The position numbers were made by a program, and so were the translations under genes. Positions 17,171 to 25,704 of a stretch of DNA of 64,000 nt are shown here, piece after piece. This DNA comes from Prevotellaceae bacterium. GTDB lineage: Bacteria; Bacteroidota; Bacteroidia; Bacteroidales; Bacteroidaceae. Below the pieces are notes generated by a model. It was not told the origin of the DNA and did no database searches. It saw nothing but the letters and a program-made list of their open reading frames with translations. Each line of letters starts with the position of its first letter. The first letter of the stretch is position 1. The stretch spans positions 91,522-155,521 of the forward strand of contig JAHZGX010000034.1 of NCBI GenBank assembly GCA_019420585.1, read 5' to 3'.

Positions 17171-17290
17171 AAGAACCGTAAGATGAGGCAGGCATGCAGC
17201 AAGTGGTACACCGCTCCCGTAATCCGACGGATTGTAGGCGACCAATGCAACGCTCTGCGTTTTTTAACATCTGTCAGATGCGATTTACGA
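17144..17290 (+). pseudogene. HU-like DNA-binding protein gene fragment
   Basis: The frame begins MIQYQLKQDKNRKM and reaches SKWYTAPV, resembling the N-terminus of the HU-related proteins common in Prevotella and Bacteroides (short basic N-terminus, then KWYARPV). After about 45 residues the frame no longer resembles the family, and no continuation is found before the GNAT gene in the opposite direction. I read it as a truncated remnant. The assignment rests on a short stretch and is tentative. Confidence 0.4.
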
Positions 17291-17401
17291 TGGAGTGCCC
17301 CGACAAGAAAAACAGGACGGATTTCAAGAAACAGGAAACCTCTCCCGAACTTACATTACAAAAATTTCAACTCTCAGAAAAGAAGGATGGGCATCCCAAC
17401 T

Positions 17402-17920
17402 TCACTTGGTCAGAATCATCTGGAACACGGCCACGTCTTGCCAACCATCCGTGCAGCACGTCCATTGCGGCAAAGTAGCCGTACGGATGAAGCCAGCCGC
17501 AAGGAAAAGCCGCAAGGCCAGATGATTTCCAGTATGCACGTGGGCATAGAGTTGATGCAGGTGCAGCATGTCACGGGCGTACTCTGCCATGAGTGTCAAG
17601 GCGTGCTTTGCCAACCCCTGATGCTGAAAGTCAGGCATAAGCACAATGCCCACCTCGGCACGCTGATGCTTGGGCTCATAGTTCTGAAGATCAATAAATC
17701 CCACCGACATGCCCGATGGCAAGGCTATGGCCATACGCACGGCCTTATCCTCATAAAAGTTGCACGAACACTGCTTGATGTACTCCTTCAACAAGTGCGA
17801 GGAGTATGGCACCGACGTGTTTGCGCAGTCCCAAAGCCTCGCATCATTCTCCAGCAAGTACATCAGTTCCAAATCCTCAGGCTCCACAGCCCTGAGCATC
17901 ACCTTGTTATCCCTCAGCAC
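17402..17920 (-). CDS. GNAT-family N-acetyltransferase
   Basis: 172 residues. The GNAT fold is visible: N-terminal VMLRAVEPEDLELMYLLEND, the strand GFIDLQNYEPKHQRAEVGIVL, motif A (MPDFQHQGLAKHALTLM, a Q/R-x-x-G-x-G/A variant that binds the acetyl-CoA pyrophosphate) and the end of motif B (HTGNHLALRLFLAAGF). It resembles the RimJ/RimL or spermidine/diamine acetyltransferase types, but the acceptor cannot be told. It overlaps the end of the glycosyltransferase gene by 7 bases and is the last gene of the minus-strand run that begins at hisG. Confidence 0.85.
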   Translation of the reverse strand: MLRDNKVMLRAVEPEDLELMYLLENDARLWDCANTSVPYSSHLLKEYIKQCSCNFYEDKAVRMAIALPSGMSVGFIDLQNYEPKHQRAEVGIVLMPDFQHQGLAKHALTLMAEYARDMLHLHQLYAHVHTGNHLALRLFLAAGFIRTATLPQWTCCTDGWQDVAVFQMILTK

Positions 17921-19014
17921 AACCCGTCTCCTTTCCTATTCTCTTGATATTCATCACTCTGTCCCAATTCAGCCATGGGAGACACTCCGCCCGTGCGTAT
18001 GGCCATACCCGAGCGGCGGGACACGGTTTCCAGTTCACGGCGCGGGGCCGGCTGGGTGCGCAATTGCTCCAGCATGTCCCTGCAGGACTGACAGTCCAAA
18101 TCATAGGTCACATATTCCACAGGTGTGGTTTTCCGCTGGCAATGGAGCAGAAGCAGCAAATGCTGCCAGACACGCAGCAGTGAGTCAAGGGCTGCACGAC
18201 CACAGACCGCCAAGCGGATAAGGATACCCAGCATTCGGTACCGCTCCCCATAATGCTTGTTGAAGAAGAGGAGCATGGCATTATAAAAGATATGCACGTA
18301 GCGGAAACTGCTCTTCGCGGTGCTCTCGCCCTTATAATGGAGAATGTTGAGGGGCAGGTACCAGTTCTGCCAGCCGGCCAGCAAAAGGCGGTAACTGAGG
18401 TCCACGTCCTCACCATACATGAAGAAACGCTCATCAAGCAGTCCCACTTGGTCAAGAGCTGTACGGCGAAGCATGTTGAACGCACCTGATATAATCTCAA
18501 TCTGGTTGGTCTGATCAGCATCAAGATAACGCATGTAATAACGCCCGAACACGGTGCTACGGGGGAAGAGCCGGCACAGGCCGCTCATCTTACAGAAACT
18601 GGTGAAGGGAGTAGGCACACCGCGCCGGCTCTCGGGAGCAAATGACCCATCGGCATGAAGCATGCGCACACCCACGGCACCGGCATCGGGATGCACATCG
18701 AGAAAGTCCACGCAGCCCTTAAGCACATCCTCCCCCACGATGGTGTCGGGATTGAGCAGCAGGACATACTTGCCCTCGGAGAGGCGTATGGCCTGGTTAT
18801 TGGCTGCAGAGAAGCCTTTGTTGTCACAGTTCTCAATGAAATGTACGTTGGGGAAGCGCGGACGCAGGTATGCCAGAGTGCCGTCGGTACTGGCATTGTC
18901 CACCACCCACACATCGGCCTGGAGGTCACGCGTGGCACGAGATACGCTCCACAGGCACTGTTCCAAATAGTACCTGACGTTGTAACTGACTATTACGATG
19001 CTCAACTGTATCAT
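17914..19014 (-). CDS. Family 2 glycosyltransferase
   Basis: 366 residues from the ATG at 19014, which overlaps the stop of the upstream gene (ATGA). The GT2 GT-A fold is clear: LSIVIVSYNVRYYLEQCL, VDNASTDGTL, the DxD-type motif LLLNPDTIVGED, and the acceptor-side GEDVDLSYR (the ED catalytic base). A hydrophobic C-terminal segment suggests membrane association. This family transfers sugars such as rhamnose or galactose onto surface polysaccharides. The donor and acceptor are unknown. It is coupled to the GNAT gene downstream. Confidence 0.88.
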   Translation of the reverse strand: MIQLSIVIVSYNVRYYLEQCLWSVSRATRDLQADVWVVDNASTDGTLAYLRPRFPNVHFIENCDNKGFSAANNQAIRLSEGKYVLLLNPDTIVGEDVLKGCVDFLDVHPDAGAVGVRMLHADGSFAPESRRGVPTPFTSFCKMSGLCRLFPRSTVFGRYYMRYLDADQTNQIEIISGAFNMLRRTALDQVGLLDERFFMYGEDVDLSYRLLLAGWQNWYLPLNILHYKGESTAKSSFRYVHIFYNAMLLFFNKHYGERYRMLGILIRLAVCGRAALDSLLRVWQHLLLLLHCQRKTTPVEYVTYDLDCQSCRDMLEQLRTQPAPRRELETVSRRSGMAIRTGGVSPMAELGQSDEYQENRKGDGLC

Positions 19015-19358
19015 ATCTCGGGGGTAACGGCACGGGGCCACAGAAGCAGCATGGCCACACCCACTGCCGCAGCACAGGCCAGTGTGGTGGAACTATAAAA
19101 GAGGTAATAAACCAGCAGGGAAGCCATGAGCGGCAGGGCAAAACAAGCAAAACGCAGCCAGGGACGGTGAGGCGACTTCATGCCCGTCACCAAACCCACC
19201 AGCGTGAGAGCCAGTGTGGTCACCTCGCATGCGTACTGCCACGCGTCACAACCGCAGAAAAATCCCTCGGGCAAGATTCCCGACTCGAAAAGTATAATAA
19301 GGCAAGCGGCAGCCAGCACCACGGCACCCCAGAGCCGTTGCCATTGTTTAATGTTCAT
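19011..19358 (-). CDS. Small multi-pass membrane protein
   Basis: 115 residues with three or four hydrophobic helices (about 9-28, 45-60, 67-87, 91-108) and little soluble sequence. No family recognised. It lies between recR and the glycosyltransferase gene and overlaps the latter by ATGA, so translation is probably coupled. A role in the same envelope process as the glycosyltransferase is a guess from position. Confidence 0.7.
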   Translation of the reverse strand: MNIKQWQRLWGAVVLAAACLIILFESGILPEGFFCGCDAWQYACEVTTLALTLVGLVTGMKSPHRPWLRFACFALPLMASLLVYYLFYSSTTLACAAAVGVAMLLLWPRAVTPEI

Positions 19359-19433
19359 CCGTTACGTAAGTTTATAGTGTTGTTGGCCCGTACGTAATGC
19401 CACCCATCCGCCGGGCAGCCAAGACTGACACAG

Positions 19434-20051
19434 TCACTTGCCAAAGGGAACGCGCGCGGTGATGGCACGCCCCAGAGTGGCCTCGTCAGTGTACTGCAAC
19501 TCATCGTTCTGCGCCACTCCACGGGCAAGTGTGGACACAGGTACCTGCACAGGCTGCAACTTGCGATATATATAGAAGCCTGTGGTGTCGCCCTCCATGG
19601 TGGGGCTGAGTGCCAATATGACCTCACGCACATCACCCTGACTGACACGCTCCACCAAACTCTCAATCTCCAGGTCAGAGGGTCCCACGCCGTCCATAGG
19701 ACTTATCACGCCACCCAGCACGTGGTAAAGTCCGCGGTACTGCATGGTTCGCTCCACGGCAAGAACATCCTGCACATTCTCCACCACGCAGACGAGCGAG
19801 GCATCGCGTGCCGGATTGGAGCAGATGGCACACAAGTCATCGTCACAGATATTACGGCACACACGACAACGCTTCACGCCATGGCGCAAGTCCACGATAC
19901 TCTGCGCCATGCGGTCCACTTCCTCGGGAGTCTGGTTGAGCAGGTGCAGAGCCAGCCTGAGAGCAGTCTTGCTGCCTATGCCCGGCAGGCGGCTTATCTC
20001 GCTCACAGCACGCTGCAGGAGCATCGAAGGGTATTGATTATCTGTAGGCAT
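19434..20051 (-). CDS. recR: Recombination mediator RecR
   Basis: 205 residues from the ATG at 20051, giving the usual N-terminus QYPSMLLQRAVSEISRLPGIGSKTALRLALHLL with its helix-hairpin-helix. A four-cysteine zinc finger follows (CRVCRNICDDDLCAIC) and then a Toprim domain (VCVVENVQDVLAVERT, YHVLGGVISPMDGVGP). RecR works with RecO and RecF in loading RecA at gaps. A longer in-frame extension to 20117 would overlap hisB and lacks family similarity. It follows hisB on the same strand. Confidence 0.93.
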   Translation of the reverse strand: MPTDNQYPSMLLQRAVSEISRLPGIGSKTALRLALHLLNQTPEEVDRMAQSIVDLRHGVKRCRVCRNICDDDLCAICSNPARDASLVCVVENVQDVLAVERTMQYRGLYHVLGGVISPMDGVGPSDLEIESLVERVSQGDVREVILALSPTMEGDTTGFYIYRKLQPVQVPVSTLARGVAQNDELQYTDEATLGRAITARVPFGK

Positions 20052-20073
20052 ATCGGAGTGCTGCAGTTCGTAC

Positions 20074-21138
20074 TCAGAGCATGCCCTTGCTGGAGGGCAA
20101 CTGATAATGATCGACATCCCTGCGCACGGCCATGCGCATGCTGCGTGCCAGTGCCTTGAAGATGCCTTCGATAAGGTGATGTTCGTTCTCCCCGCGGGCC
20201 TGCACGTTCAAGTTCATCTGAGCGGAGTCGGACAGGCTCTTGAAGAAATGCTTAAACATCTCGGTAGGCACGTCACCTATGCGCTCGCGGTGAAGCTCCA
20301 CGCCCCACACCAGCCAAGGCCGTCCGCCGAAATCAAGAGCCACCTGGCACAGGCTGTCGTCCATAGGCAGGCAGAAACCATAGCGCTCAATACCCTTTTT
20401 GTCGCCCAATGCCTGGCGGATGCACTGCCCCAAGGCAAGTGCCGTATCTTCCACCGTGTGGTGCTCATCCACATGGAGGTCACCATCACAACGGACATAC
20501 AGGTCCATCATGCCATGGTGAGGCAACTGCTCCAACATGTGGTCAAGGAAACCGAGTCCCGTGTGAATGTCGCTCTTTCCGTTGCCGTCAAGATTCAGAC
20601 GCACCTCAATGTCCGTCTCGCGGGTGGTACGCTTGACCGTGGCTGTACGCTCACCGGCAAACACCATCTGGCAAACCTTGTCCCAGTTACAGGTGTCACT
20701 GATGAGGGCACACTGCGCCCCCAGATTCTGTGCCAGCATTCGGTCGGTCTCTCTGTCGCCTATCACCCAACTGTGCTCCAGGTCATAATCGCCCTGCATG
20801 TAGGCAGTGAGCATACCAGTCCCCGGCTTACGCGTGGGCAGGTTGTCGGCCGGGAAACTGCGGTCAATGTGCACGGAGTCGAAGGTCACGCCCTCGCCCT
20901 GCAGTATGTCAAGCATCAGCCGGTGGGTTGGCCAGAAGTCGACCTCGGGATAAGAGTCCGTTCCCAGACCGTCCTGATTGGACACCATGACAAACTCATA
21001 ATCAGTATGCCGGCGCAAGAAACGCAATGCGCTGATGGCTCCAGGCACGAAGCGGAACTTCTGGAAACTGTCAATCTGCTCATCGGCAGGTTCCACCAGA
21101 ATAGTTCCGTCGCGGTCTATGAAGAGTGCTTTCCTCAT
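20074..21138 (-). CDS. hisB: Bifunctional histidinol-phosphatase / imidazoleglycerol-phosphate dehydratase
   Basis: 354 residues, a fusion of two histidine-pathway enzymes. The N-terminal HAD phosphatase (about 1-165) shows FIDRDGTIL with both catalytic aspartates, VMVSNQDGLGTDSYP and the acidic motif VIGDRETDRMLA; it removes phosphate from histidinol phosphate. The C-terminal dehydratase (about 168-354) shows the metal-binding His motifs GLGFLDHMLEQLPHHG and DLHVDEHHTVEDTALALGQ. It lies in the order hisG-hisD-hisC-hisB, 8 bases after hisC. Confidence 0.95.
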   Translation of the reverse strand: MRKALFIDRDGTILVEPADEQIDSFQKFRFVPGAISALRFLRRHTDYEFVMVSNQDGLGTDSYPEVDFWPTHRLMLDILQGEGVTFDSVHIDRSFPADNLPTRKPGTGMLTAYMQGDYDLEHSWVIGDRETDRMLAQNLGAQCALISDTCNWDKVCQMVFAGERTATVKRTTRETDIEVRLNLDGNGKSDIHTGLGFLDHMLEQLPHHGMMDLYVRCDGDLHVDEHHTVEDTALALGQCIRQALGDKKGIERYGFCLPMDDSLCQVALDFGGRPWLVWGVELHRERIGDVPTEMFKHFFKSLSDSAQMNLNVQARGENEHHLIEGIFKALARSMRMAVRRDVDHYQLPSSKGML

Positions 21139-21146
21139 CTTTCGTT

Positions 21147-22184
21147 TTATTTATAACATCTCAACACGGAGAGCAGTTCACAGTTCTCCTTGGCTGTACC
21201 TATAGTGATGCGCAGGCAATTGCCGCAAAGTTCCACACGGTTGCGGTTGCGCACGATAATACCCTTGTTCACCAAATAATGGTAAAGCGCATTGGCATCA
21301 TCCACGCGCACCAGCAGGAAATTGGCGTCACTGGGATACACCTGACGACAGAAAGGCAACTCGCGCAGGGCGGGAGCCATAGTGTCACGCTCGGCAACGA
21401 TGTTGCCTACCCAACTGGCCACGCTGGCCGACTGTGTGAGTATGCGCTTGGCCTGCTCGCAAGTGAGCAGGTTGACGTTGTAAGGATACTTGACTTTGTT
21501 GAAGAGTGCGATTATCTCCTCGCCGGCAAATGCCATACCCAGACGTATGGCTGCCGATGCCCAAGCCTTGCTCATGGTATTGAGCACAATTAGATTGGGG
21601 TAAAGGGAAAGGTCGAGGCGAAAAGGACGCTGACGACAGAAGTCTGAATAAGCCTCGTCAACCACCACAATGCCCTCGAACTCCTTCAAGACCCGCACCA
21701 CAGACCCCCGATGGAGAGCCGCTCCCGTGGGGTTATTGGGCGAACACAGCCAGATTACCTTGGTGTTCCGGTCGGCAGCCTGCAGCAGCCTGTCGGCATC
21801 AAGGGTGTAATCCTCATTGAGGAGAACGGGACGATACTCCACATCATTGATGTCAGCACATACCTGATACATGCCATACGTGGGGCTCATGGCCACCACG
21901 TTGTCCACTCCCGGACGGCAGAAGATGCGGTACACGAGGTCAATGGCCTCATCGGACCCATTGCCCATGAATATCTGTTCGGGACGCACACCCTTTATGC
22001 GGGAAAGCATCAGCCTCAAATCCTCATGCACGGGAGCGGGATAGCGATCATAGGGAGCATTGTAAGGGCTCTCGTTTGCATCGAGGAAGACATGCGCCTC
22101 ACGCCCTTTGAACTCATCACGGGCGCAGCTGTAAGGCTCCAAAGCCTGTATATTGGGGCGCACCAAATCCTTCAGTTCCTTCAT
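21147..22184 (-). CDS. hisC: Histidinol-phosphate aminotransferase
   Basis: 345 residues, fold-type I PLP enzyme converting imidazole-acetol phosphate and glutamate to histidinol phosphate. Visible motifs are the N-terminal DANESPYNAPYDRYP, the GNGSDEAIDLVYR cofactor loop, WLCSPNNPTGAA, VVVDEAYSDF, the Schiff-base lysine in LNTMSKAWASAAIRLG, and the C-terminal arginine region NRVELCGNCLRITIG. The start overlaps the hisD stop by 4 bases, so the two are translationally coupled. Confidence 0.95.
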   Translation of the reverse strand: MKELKDLVRPNIQALEPYSCARDEFKGREAHVFLDANESPYNAPYDRYPAPVHEDLRLMLSRIKGVRPEQIFMGNGSDEAIDLVYRIFCRPGVDNVVAMSPTYGMYQVCADINDVEYRPVLLNEDYTLDADRLLQAADRNTKVIWLCSPNNPTGAALHRGSVVRVLKEFEGIVVVDEAYSDFCRQRPFRLDLSLYPNLIVLNTMSKAWASAAIRLGMAFAGEEIIALFNKVKYPYNVNLLTCEQAKRILTQSASVASWVGNIVAERDTMAPALRELPFCRQVYPSDANFLLVRVDDANALYHYLVNKGIIVRNRNRVELCGNCLRITIGTAKENCELLSVLRCYK

Positions 22185-23464
22185 TTCACTTCTTTTATTC
22201 GCAATGTCATGGCATTTTTATGGGCATCCAATCCCTCGCCCGCGGCCATCCGCTCCACGGCAGGGCCTATAGCACGCACTCCTTCGGGAGTGATGTGTTG
22301 GAAGGTCACCTTCCTGATATAACTGTCCAGATTGACCCCGCTGTATGCTTTGGCCCATCCGGCAGTGGGCAGAGTGTGGTTGGTTCCGCTGGCATAGTCG
22401 CCCGCGCTCTCGGGCGTAAGGCTTCCGAGAAACACACTTCCGGCATTGACCACCCTGGCAGCCAGTTCCATATAGTTGGCTGTCTCTATAATGAGATGCT
22501 CAGGAGCATAACGGTTGGCCACGTCCATCATCTCCTCACAGTCCTTCACCAAGATCAGTTTGCTGTACTCCAACGAGCGTGCAGCCAGGTCTCTGCGGGG
22601 CAAGAGAGCCAGTTGGCGATTCACCTCGGCCTGCACCTCATCCAGGAGCCTGCGGCTGGTGGTGATGAGCACTACCTGGCTGTCGGATCCGTGCTCCGCC
22701 TGGCTCAGCAAGTCGGCAGCCACAAAGTCGGGGCGAGAAGAGTCATCAGCCAGCACGGCAACCTCGCTGGGACCGGCAGGCATGTCAATTGCCACGCCCT
22801 GCATGCTCACCTGCTGCTTGGCACAAGTCACGTATTGATTGCCCGGGCCGAAAATCTTATAAACCTTGGGGACGCTCTGTGTACCGAAAGCCATGGCACC
22901 GATGGCCTGCACGCCGCCAGCCTTGAACACGCGGCATACGCCTGCCACGCGTGCCGCAGCCAGCACCGCGGCATTCACCTTGCCATCTGCTGCAGGAGGT
23001 GTGCAGAGTACAATCTCGGGGCAACCTGCCAACTTGGCCGGTGTGGCCAACATGAGCACAGTGCTGAAGAGCGGTGCCGTGCCTCCAGGAATGTAGAGCC
23101 CCACGCGCTGGATGGGTATAGCCTTCTGCCAGCACTCCACCCCATCGGTCACCTTTACGTGATCGGCATGGAAACGCTGGCTGGCATGGAACTTCTCTAT
23201 GTTGGCATGTGCCAGTTCGATGGCCTGCTTCAAGTCAGCGGGCACTTGCTCCCAAGCCTCGTCCATCTCCTCTCGGGTGACTTCCAAAGCACTGAGCACG
23301 GCATGGTCAAACTGTTTCTCGTAGCGCAACACAGCCTCATCGCCGTGCTGCCGCACATCGTCAAGCACAGTCGACACCGTGGCTGCAAGATGAGCGGCAT
23401 CGTGTGCCGGTCTCTGCAGGAGGCAGTCAAGTTGTGCCTGCGTGGGGTATTCGTAAACGTTCAT
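22181..23464 (-). CDS. hisD: Histidinol dehydrogenase
   Basis: 427 residues from the ATG at 23464, with N-terminus NVYEYPTQAQLDCLLQRPAH as usual. HisD performs the final two NAD-dependent oxidations to L-histidine and needs zinc. Signatures include VGLYIPGGTAPLFSTVLML, the dehydrogenase pattern in FGPGNQYVTCAKQQV, IDMPAGPSEVAVLADD, SQAEHGSDSQVVL (zinc ligands) and YAPEHLIIE with the catalytic Glu-His. An extension to 23506 is possible but lacks family similarity. A hairpin lies between hisG and this gene. Confidence 0.95.
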   Translation of the reverse strand: MNVYEYPTQAQLDCLLQRPAHDAAHLAATVSTVLDDVRQHGDEAVLRYEKQFDHAVLSALEVTREEMDEAWEQVPADLKQAIELAHANIEKFHASQRFHADHVKVTDGVECWQKAIPIQRVGLYIPGGTAPLFSTVLMLATPAKLAGCPEIVLCTPPAADGKVNAAVLAAARVAGVCRVFKAGGVQAIGAMAFGTQSVPKVYKIFGPGNQYVTCAKQQVSMQGVAIDMPAGPSEVAVLADDSSRPDFVAADLLSQAEHGSDSQVVLITTSRRLLDEVQAEVNRQLALLPRRDLAARSLEYSKLILVKDCEEMMDVANRYAPEHLIIETANYMELAARVVNAGSVFLGSLTPESAGDYASGTNHTLPTAGWAKAYSGVNLDSYIRKVTFQHITPEGVRAIGPAVERMAAGEGLDAHKNAMTLRIKEVK

Positions 23465-23546
23465 TTGTGGGTTCTCCCGTCTTTGTTTGTTCCTTTCCAA
23501 AGTCACAGAGCGCGAAGCCCCGTGCCCCCATGTTATATAAAAGTAT

Positions 23547-23571
23547 GGGCATGGACTGCAACTCCATGCCC
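23547..23571 (-). promoter_or_regulatory. Hairpin in the hisG-hisD spacer
   Basis: GGGCATGG (23547-23554) and CCATGCCC (23564-23571) form a perfect 8-bp stem. On the minus transcript it is followed by ATACTTTTATATAA. It could be a weak internal terminator or an mRNA-stability element separating hisG from hisDCB. No leader peptide rich in His is visible. Confidence 0.4.
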
Positions 23572-23589
23572 ACCTTGCCCCCGAGAGGG

Positions 23590-24456
23590 TCAGAGAATCA
23601 TTTTCTCAATGGGCACCACCAATATTCCCTGTGCACCCAACTGCTTCAACTGGCGTATGATCTGCCAGAAGCGCTGTTCATCAATGACCGTGTGCACGCT
23701 GCTCCATCCCGGCGTGGCTAAAGGCATCACCGTGGGACTTTTGGCTCCAGGAAGCACAGCCACCACATCCTGTATGCGGTCAGTGGGCACATTCATCAGC
23801 ACGTATTTCTTGTCCTCGGCGTTTTTCACTGCCTCTATACGAAACAGGAGTTCATCCAGCACCGCACGTTTCTCGGCCGTAAGACCGCGATTGGCAATCA
23901 GCAGAGCCTCGCTCTGCATCACGACCTCCACCTCGCGCAGATTGTTGCTCACCAGAGTGCTTCCACTGCTGACGATGTCGAAGATGGCATCCGCTAGGCC
24001 AATACCCGGGCTAATCTCCACCGACCCTGTAATCACATGAATGTCTGCGGCTATATGGTTCCGCTCCATAAAGCGGCGCAAAATGCCCGGATAGGAGGTG
24101 GCTATCTTCTTCCCCTCAAACCACTTCAAGCCTTTATAAGGTTCTGCATGAGGGATGGCCAGCGAAAGACGGCACTTGCTGAATCCTAGCGGACGCACCA
24201 CCTCGGCATCTTCATTGCGCTCCTCATACTCATTCTGCCCCACTATGCCCAGGTCTGCAACGCCCGTAGCCACGCTTTGGGGAATGTCATCATCACGCAA
24301 GAAGAGTACTTCGATGGGGAAGTTGTTGCTCTGTACCAACAGGGTGCGCCTGCTTTGGGGCACCTTGATGCCCGCCTCGGCCAGCAGTGCCATGGTGTCC
24401 TCATAGAGCCGTCCCTTTGACTGCACGGCTATTCTCAGCAATGATGTCTTGTCCAT
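23590..24456 (-). CDS. hisG: ATP phosphoribosyltransferase (long form)
   Basis: 288 residues from the ATG at 24456, with N-terminus TSLLRIAVQSKGRLYEDTMALLAEAGI. HisG condenses ATP and PRPP in the first, feedback-inhibited step of histidine synthesis. Visible features are LFLRDDDIPQSVATGVADLGIVGQNEYEE, ATSYPGILRRF and the PRPP loop VTGSVEISPGIGLADAIFDIVSSGSTL. The C-terminal region of about 75 residues (LMNVPTDRIQDVVAVLPGAKSPTVMPL) is the ACT-like regulatory domain of the long form, so no hisZ is needed. It is the first gene of the his run; a -7 box lies about 100 bases upstream. Confidence 0.94.
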   Translation of the reverse strand: MDKTSLLRIAVQSKGRLYEDTMALLAEAGIKVPQSRRTLLVQSNNFPIEVLFLRDDDIPQSVATGVADLGIVGQNEYEERNEDAEVVRPLGFSKCRLSLAIPHAEPYKGLKWFEGKKIATSYPGILRRFMERNHIAADIHVITGSVEISPGIGLADAIFDIVSSGSTLVSNNLREVEVVMQSEALLIANRGLTAEKRAVLDELLFRIEAVKNAEDKKYVLMNVPTDRIQDVVAVLPGAKSPTVMPLATPGWSSVHTVIDEQRFWQIIRQLKQLGAQGILVVPIEKMIL

Positions 24457-24554
24457 TACGCTTATATGTATATGTAAATATCCTGTCCAATCCCTTGCCC
24501 TCCACACCTCATCCTCCATAGCAGAAGACACGCGTGGCAGAAGCAACGCAATTG

Positions 24555-24562
24555 CAAAGTTA
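24555..24562 (-). promoter_or_regulatory. -7 box (TAACTTTG on the minus strand) for the his operon
   Basis: The minus strand reads TAACTTTG, a full match to TAnnTTTG, about 100 bases before the hisG ATG. No good TTG at -33 is seen. This would be the promoter of the hisGDCB-recR run. Confidence 0.5.
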
Positions 24563-24656
24563 TGAAAATTACGTGAAAGAGAAGGGATGTTACCCTCCTT
24601 TCCTTAGCCACGGCACCCATAATGGTTCCTGCAATGGGGAAAGGCATGCCCATCCT

Positions 24657-25094
24657 TCACTGCAAGAGTTCGCCAGCACCCTTCTTCTCTGCCTTTTGCA
24701 CCACAGTCAGCGTGACTTTGGACTGCCCACAAGTAATGTGTATTTCCGCCTTACGATCCTTGCCCGTGGCGTTTTCCGCCAAAGACATACCGATTGTATT
24801 ATCGCCAGCATCGCCCCCGTAATCACTCAGCAACAGCCAGTACACAGGTTCGCTATACGATGAATTTGAGGCTGCAGAGACAACAGCGGCCGTCCACTTG
24901 CCTGTGGAGTTAAAGACAATCTGATTTTCCCAACCCGTCTTATCGGCAGGGAAAACCCAACTGGCAGAAGTCCCCTCCGTCAGGGAAACATGTTCCTGCG
25001 GAGGAACAGAGTCGTCTCCGCAGGAAACAACAAAACACACTGCCGACAACATCAGCACAAGACGTGCAAGCAAAGACAAAATCTCTTTTCTCAT
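24657..25094 (-). CDS. Small lipoprotein with a BACON-like domain
   Basis: 145 residues. The signal ends in a lipobox (CFVVSCGDD, Cys25). The remainder is one beta-sandwich domain: SWVFPADKTGWENQIVFNSTGKWTAAVVS, then the typical GDNTIGMSLAENATGKDRKAEIHITCGQSKVTLTVVQKA, which is the C-terminal signature of BACON domains (Bacteroidetes-associated, carbohydrate or mucin binding suggested). A single short domain with no catalytic partner is unusual. It lies upstream of the his operon on the same strand. A possible distant promoter lies at 25465-25497. Confidence 0.75.
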   Translation of the reverse strand: MRKEILSLLARLVLMLSAVCFVVSCGDDSVPPQEHVSLTEGTSASWVFPADKTGWENQIVFNSTGKWTAAVVSAASNSSYSEPVYWLLLSDYGGDAGDNTIGMSLAENATGKDRKAEIHITCGQSKVTLTVVQKAEKKGAGELLQ

Positions 25095-25280
25095 TATTTA
25101 TATAACTTTAAACAACAAAGCACCTCATCATCCAGTGCGGCTACCTTCATCACAAAGCCTGCTCATGGCCATGCACCGAGGCACAGTAGTTCACACATGC
25201 AAAATTACACCATAATACGACAAGCACAAAACTGCCAGAATCCTTTTTCCCCATGCCAGTACAATACGTACCCACATATA

Positions 25281-25459
25281 TGACAAAAGGCCTACCTCAC
25301 GGCAGACCTTGCATCATAAAAAGAAACAATCTTTTACCTAGTAAATACCCTAAATAATCTCTTTCCTTAAACTAAAACTAACAACACTATTATATCTTTC
25401 ATTCCAGAAGCCGTACTATGCATTTCGCTTACATTCCGAAACTTCCGTTCTTGATTTCC
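25281..25459 (-). ncRNA. Candidate small RNA or long structured leader
   Basis: The minus strand has TACTTTTG (25472 to 25465) with TTG 22 nt upstream (25497-25495), a convincing Bacteroidetes promoter with no gene for 365 bases. About 150 nt downstream is a terminator-like hairpin (25287-25310) followed by a T-run. This predicts a free RNA of about 175 nt, or an attenuated leader of the BACON-like lipoprotein gene. No start codon with a plausible frame is present. Confidence 0.35.
25283..25310 (-). terminator. Terminator-like hairpin
   Basis: On the minus strand AAGGTCTGCC and GGTAGGCCTT pair over ten positions (two G-U) around a GTGA tetraloop, followed by TTTGTC. It matches the end of the predicted small RNA. 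Confidence 0.5.
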
Positions 25460-25588
25460 GAGTACAAAAGTAAGATGAAATAAGGGAACACATACAAAGG
25501 TGCAAGCAGAATTATCGATTTACTCCTGTTTTCTTGATATAAATCAACTATTAGTCTCTACGAGTACATATATTTCCTTCCCAGGGAA

Positions 25589-25620
25589 TTGGGGCGTATG
25601 GAGAAAATGGCATAACTTTG
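25589..25620 (+). promoter_or_regulatory. Promoter for udk (TTG, 21 nt, TAACTTTG)
   Basis: TTG at 25589-25591 and TAACTTTG at 25613-25620 with a 21-nt spacer, a textbook Bacteroidetes promoter. Transcription would start near 25627, leaving an untranslated leader of about 75 nt and ruling out the in-frame ATG at 25618. Confidence 0.75.
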
Positions 25621-25704
25621 CATCAAAAGCAGTCCCACACACATTGGATGCACCACGTTACGCACCCCAACCAAGTGGGAAGAGTCATAACAAATACAAG
25701 CATC

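Larger units (their letters stand above)
25095..25704. other. Intergenic region between BACON-like lipoprotein and udk
   Basis: About 610 bases with no supportable gene. It contains two divergent promoters, one for the candidate small RNA on the minus strand and one for udk on the plus strand, and the hairpin at 25283-25310. The stretch 25100-25280 holds nothing I recognise. Confidence 0.6.

Noticed and set aside
22220..24040. 606-codon plus-strand frame opposite hisD and hisG
   Set aside because: Both histidine genes are unambiguous on the other strand; this frame has no recognisable domain.
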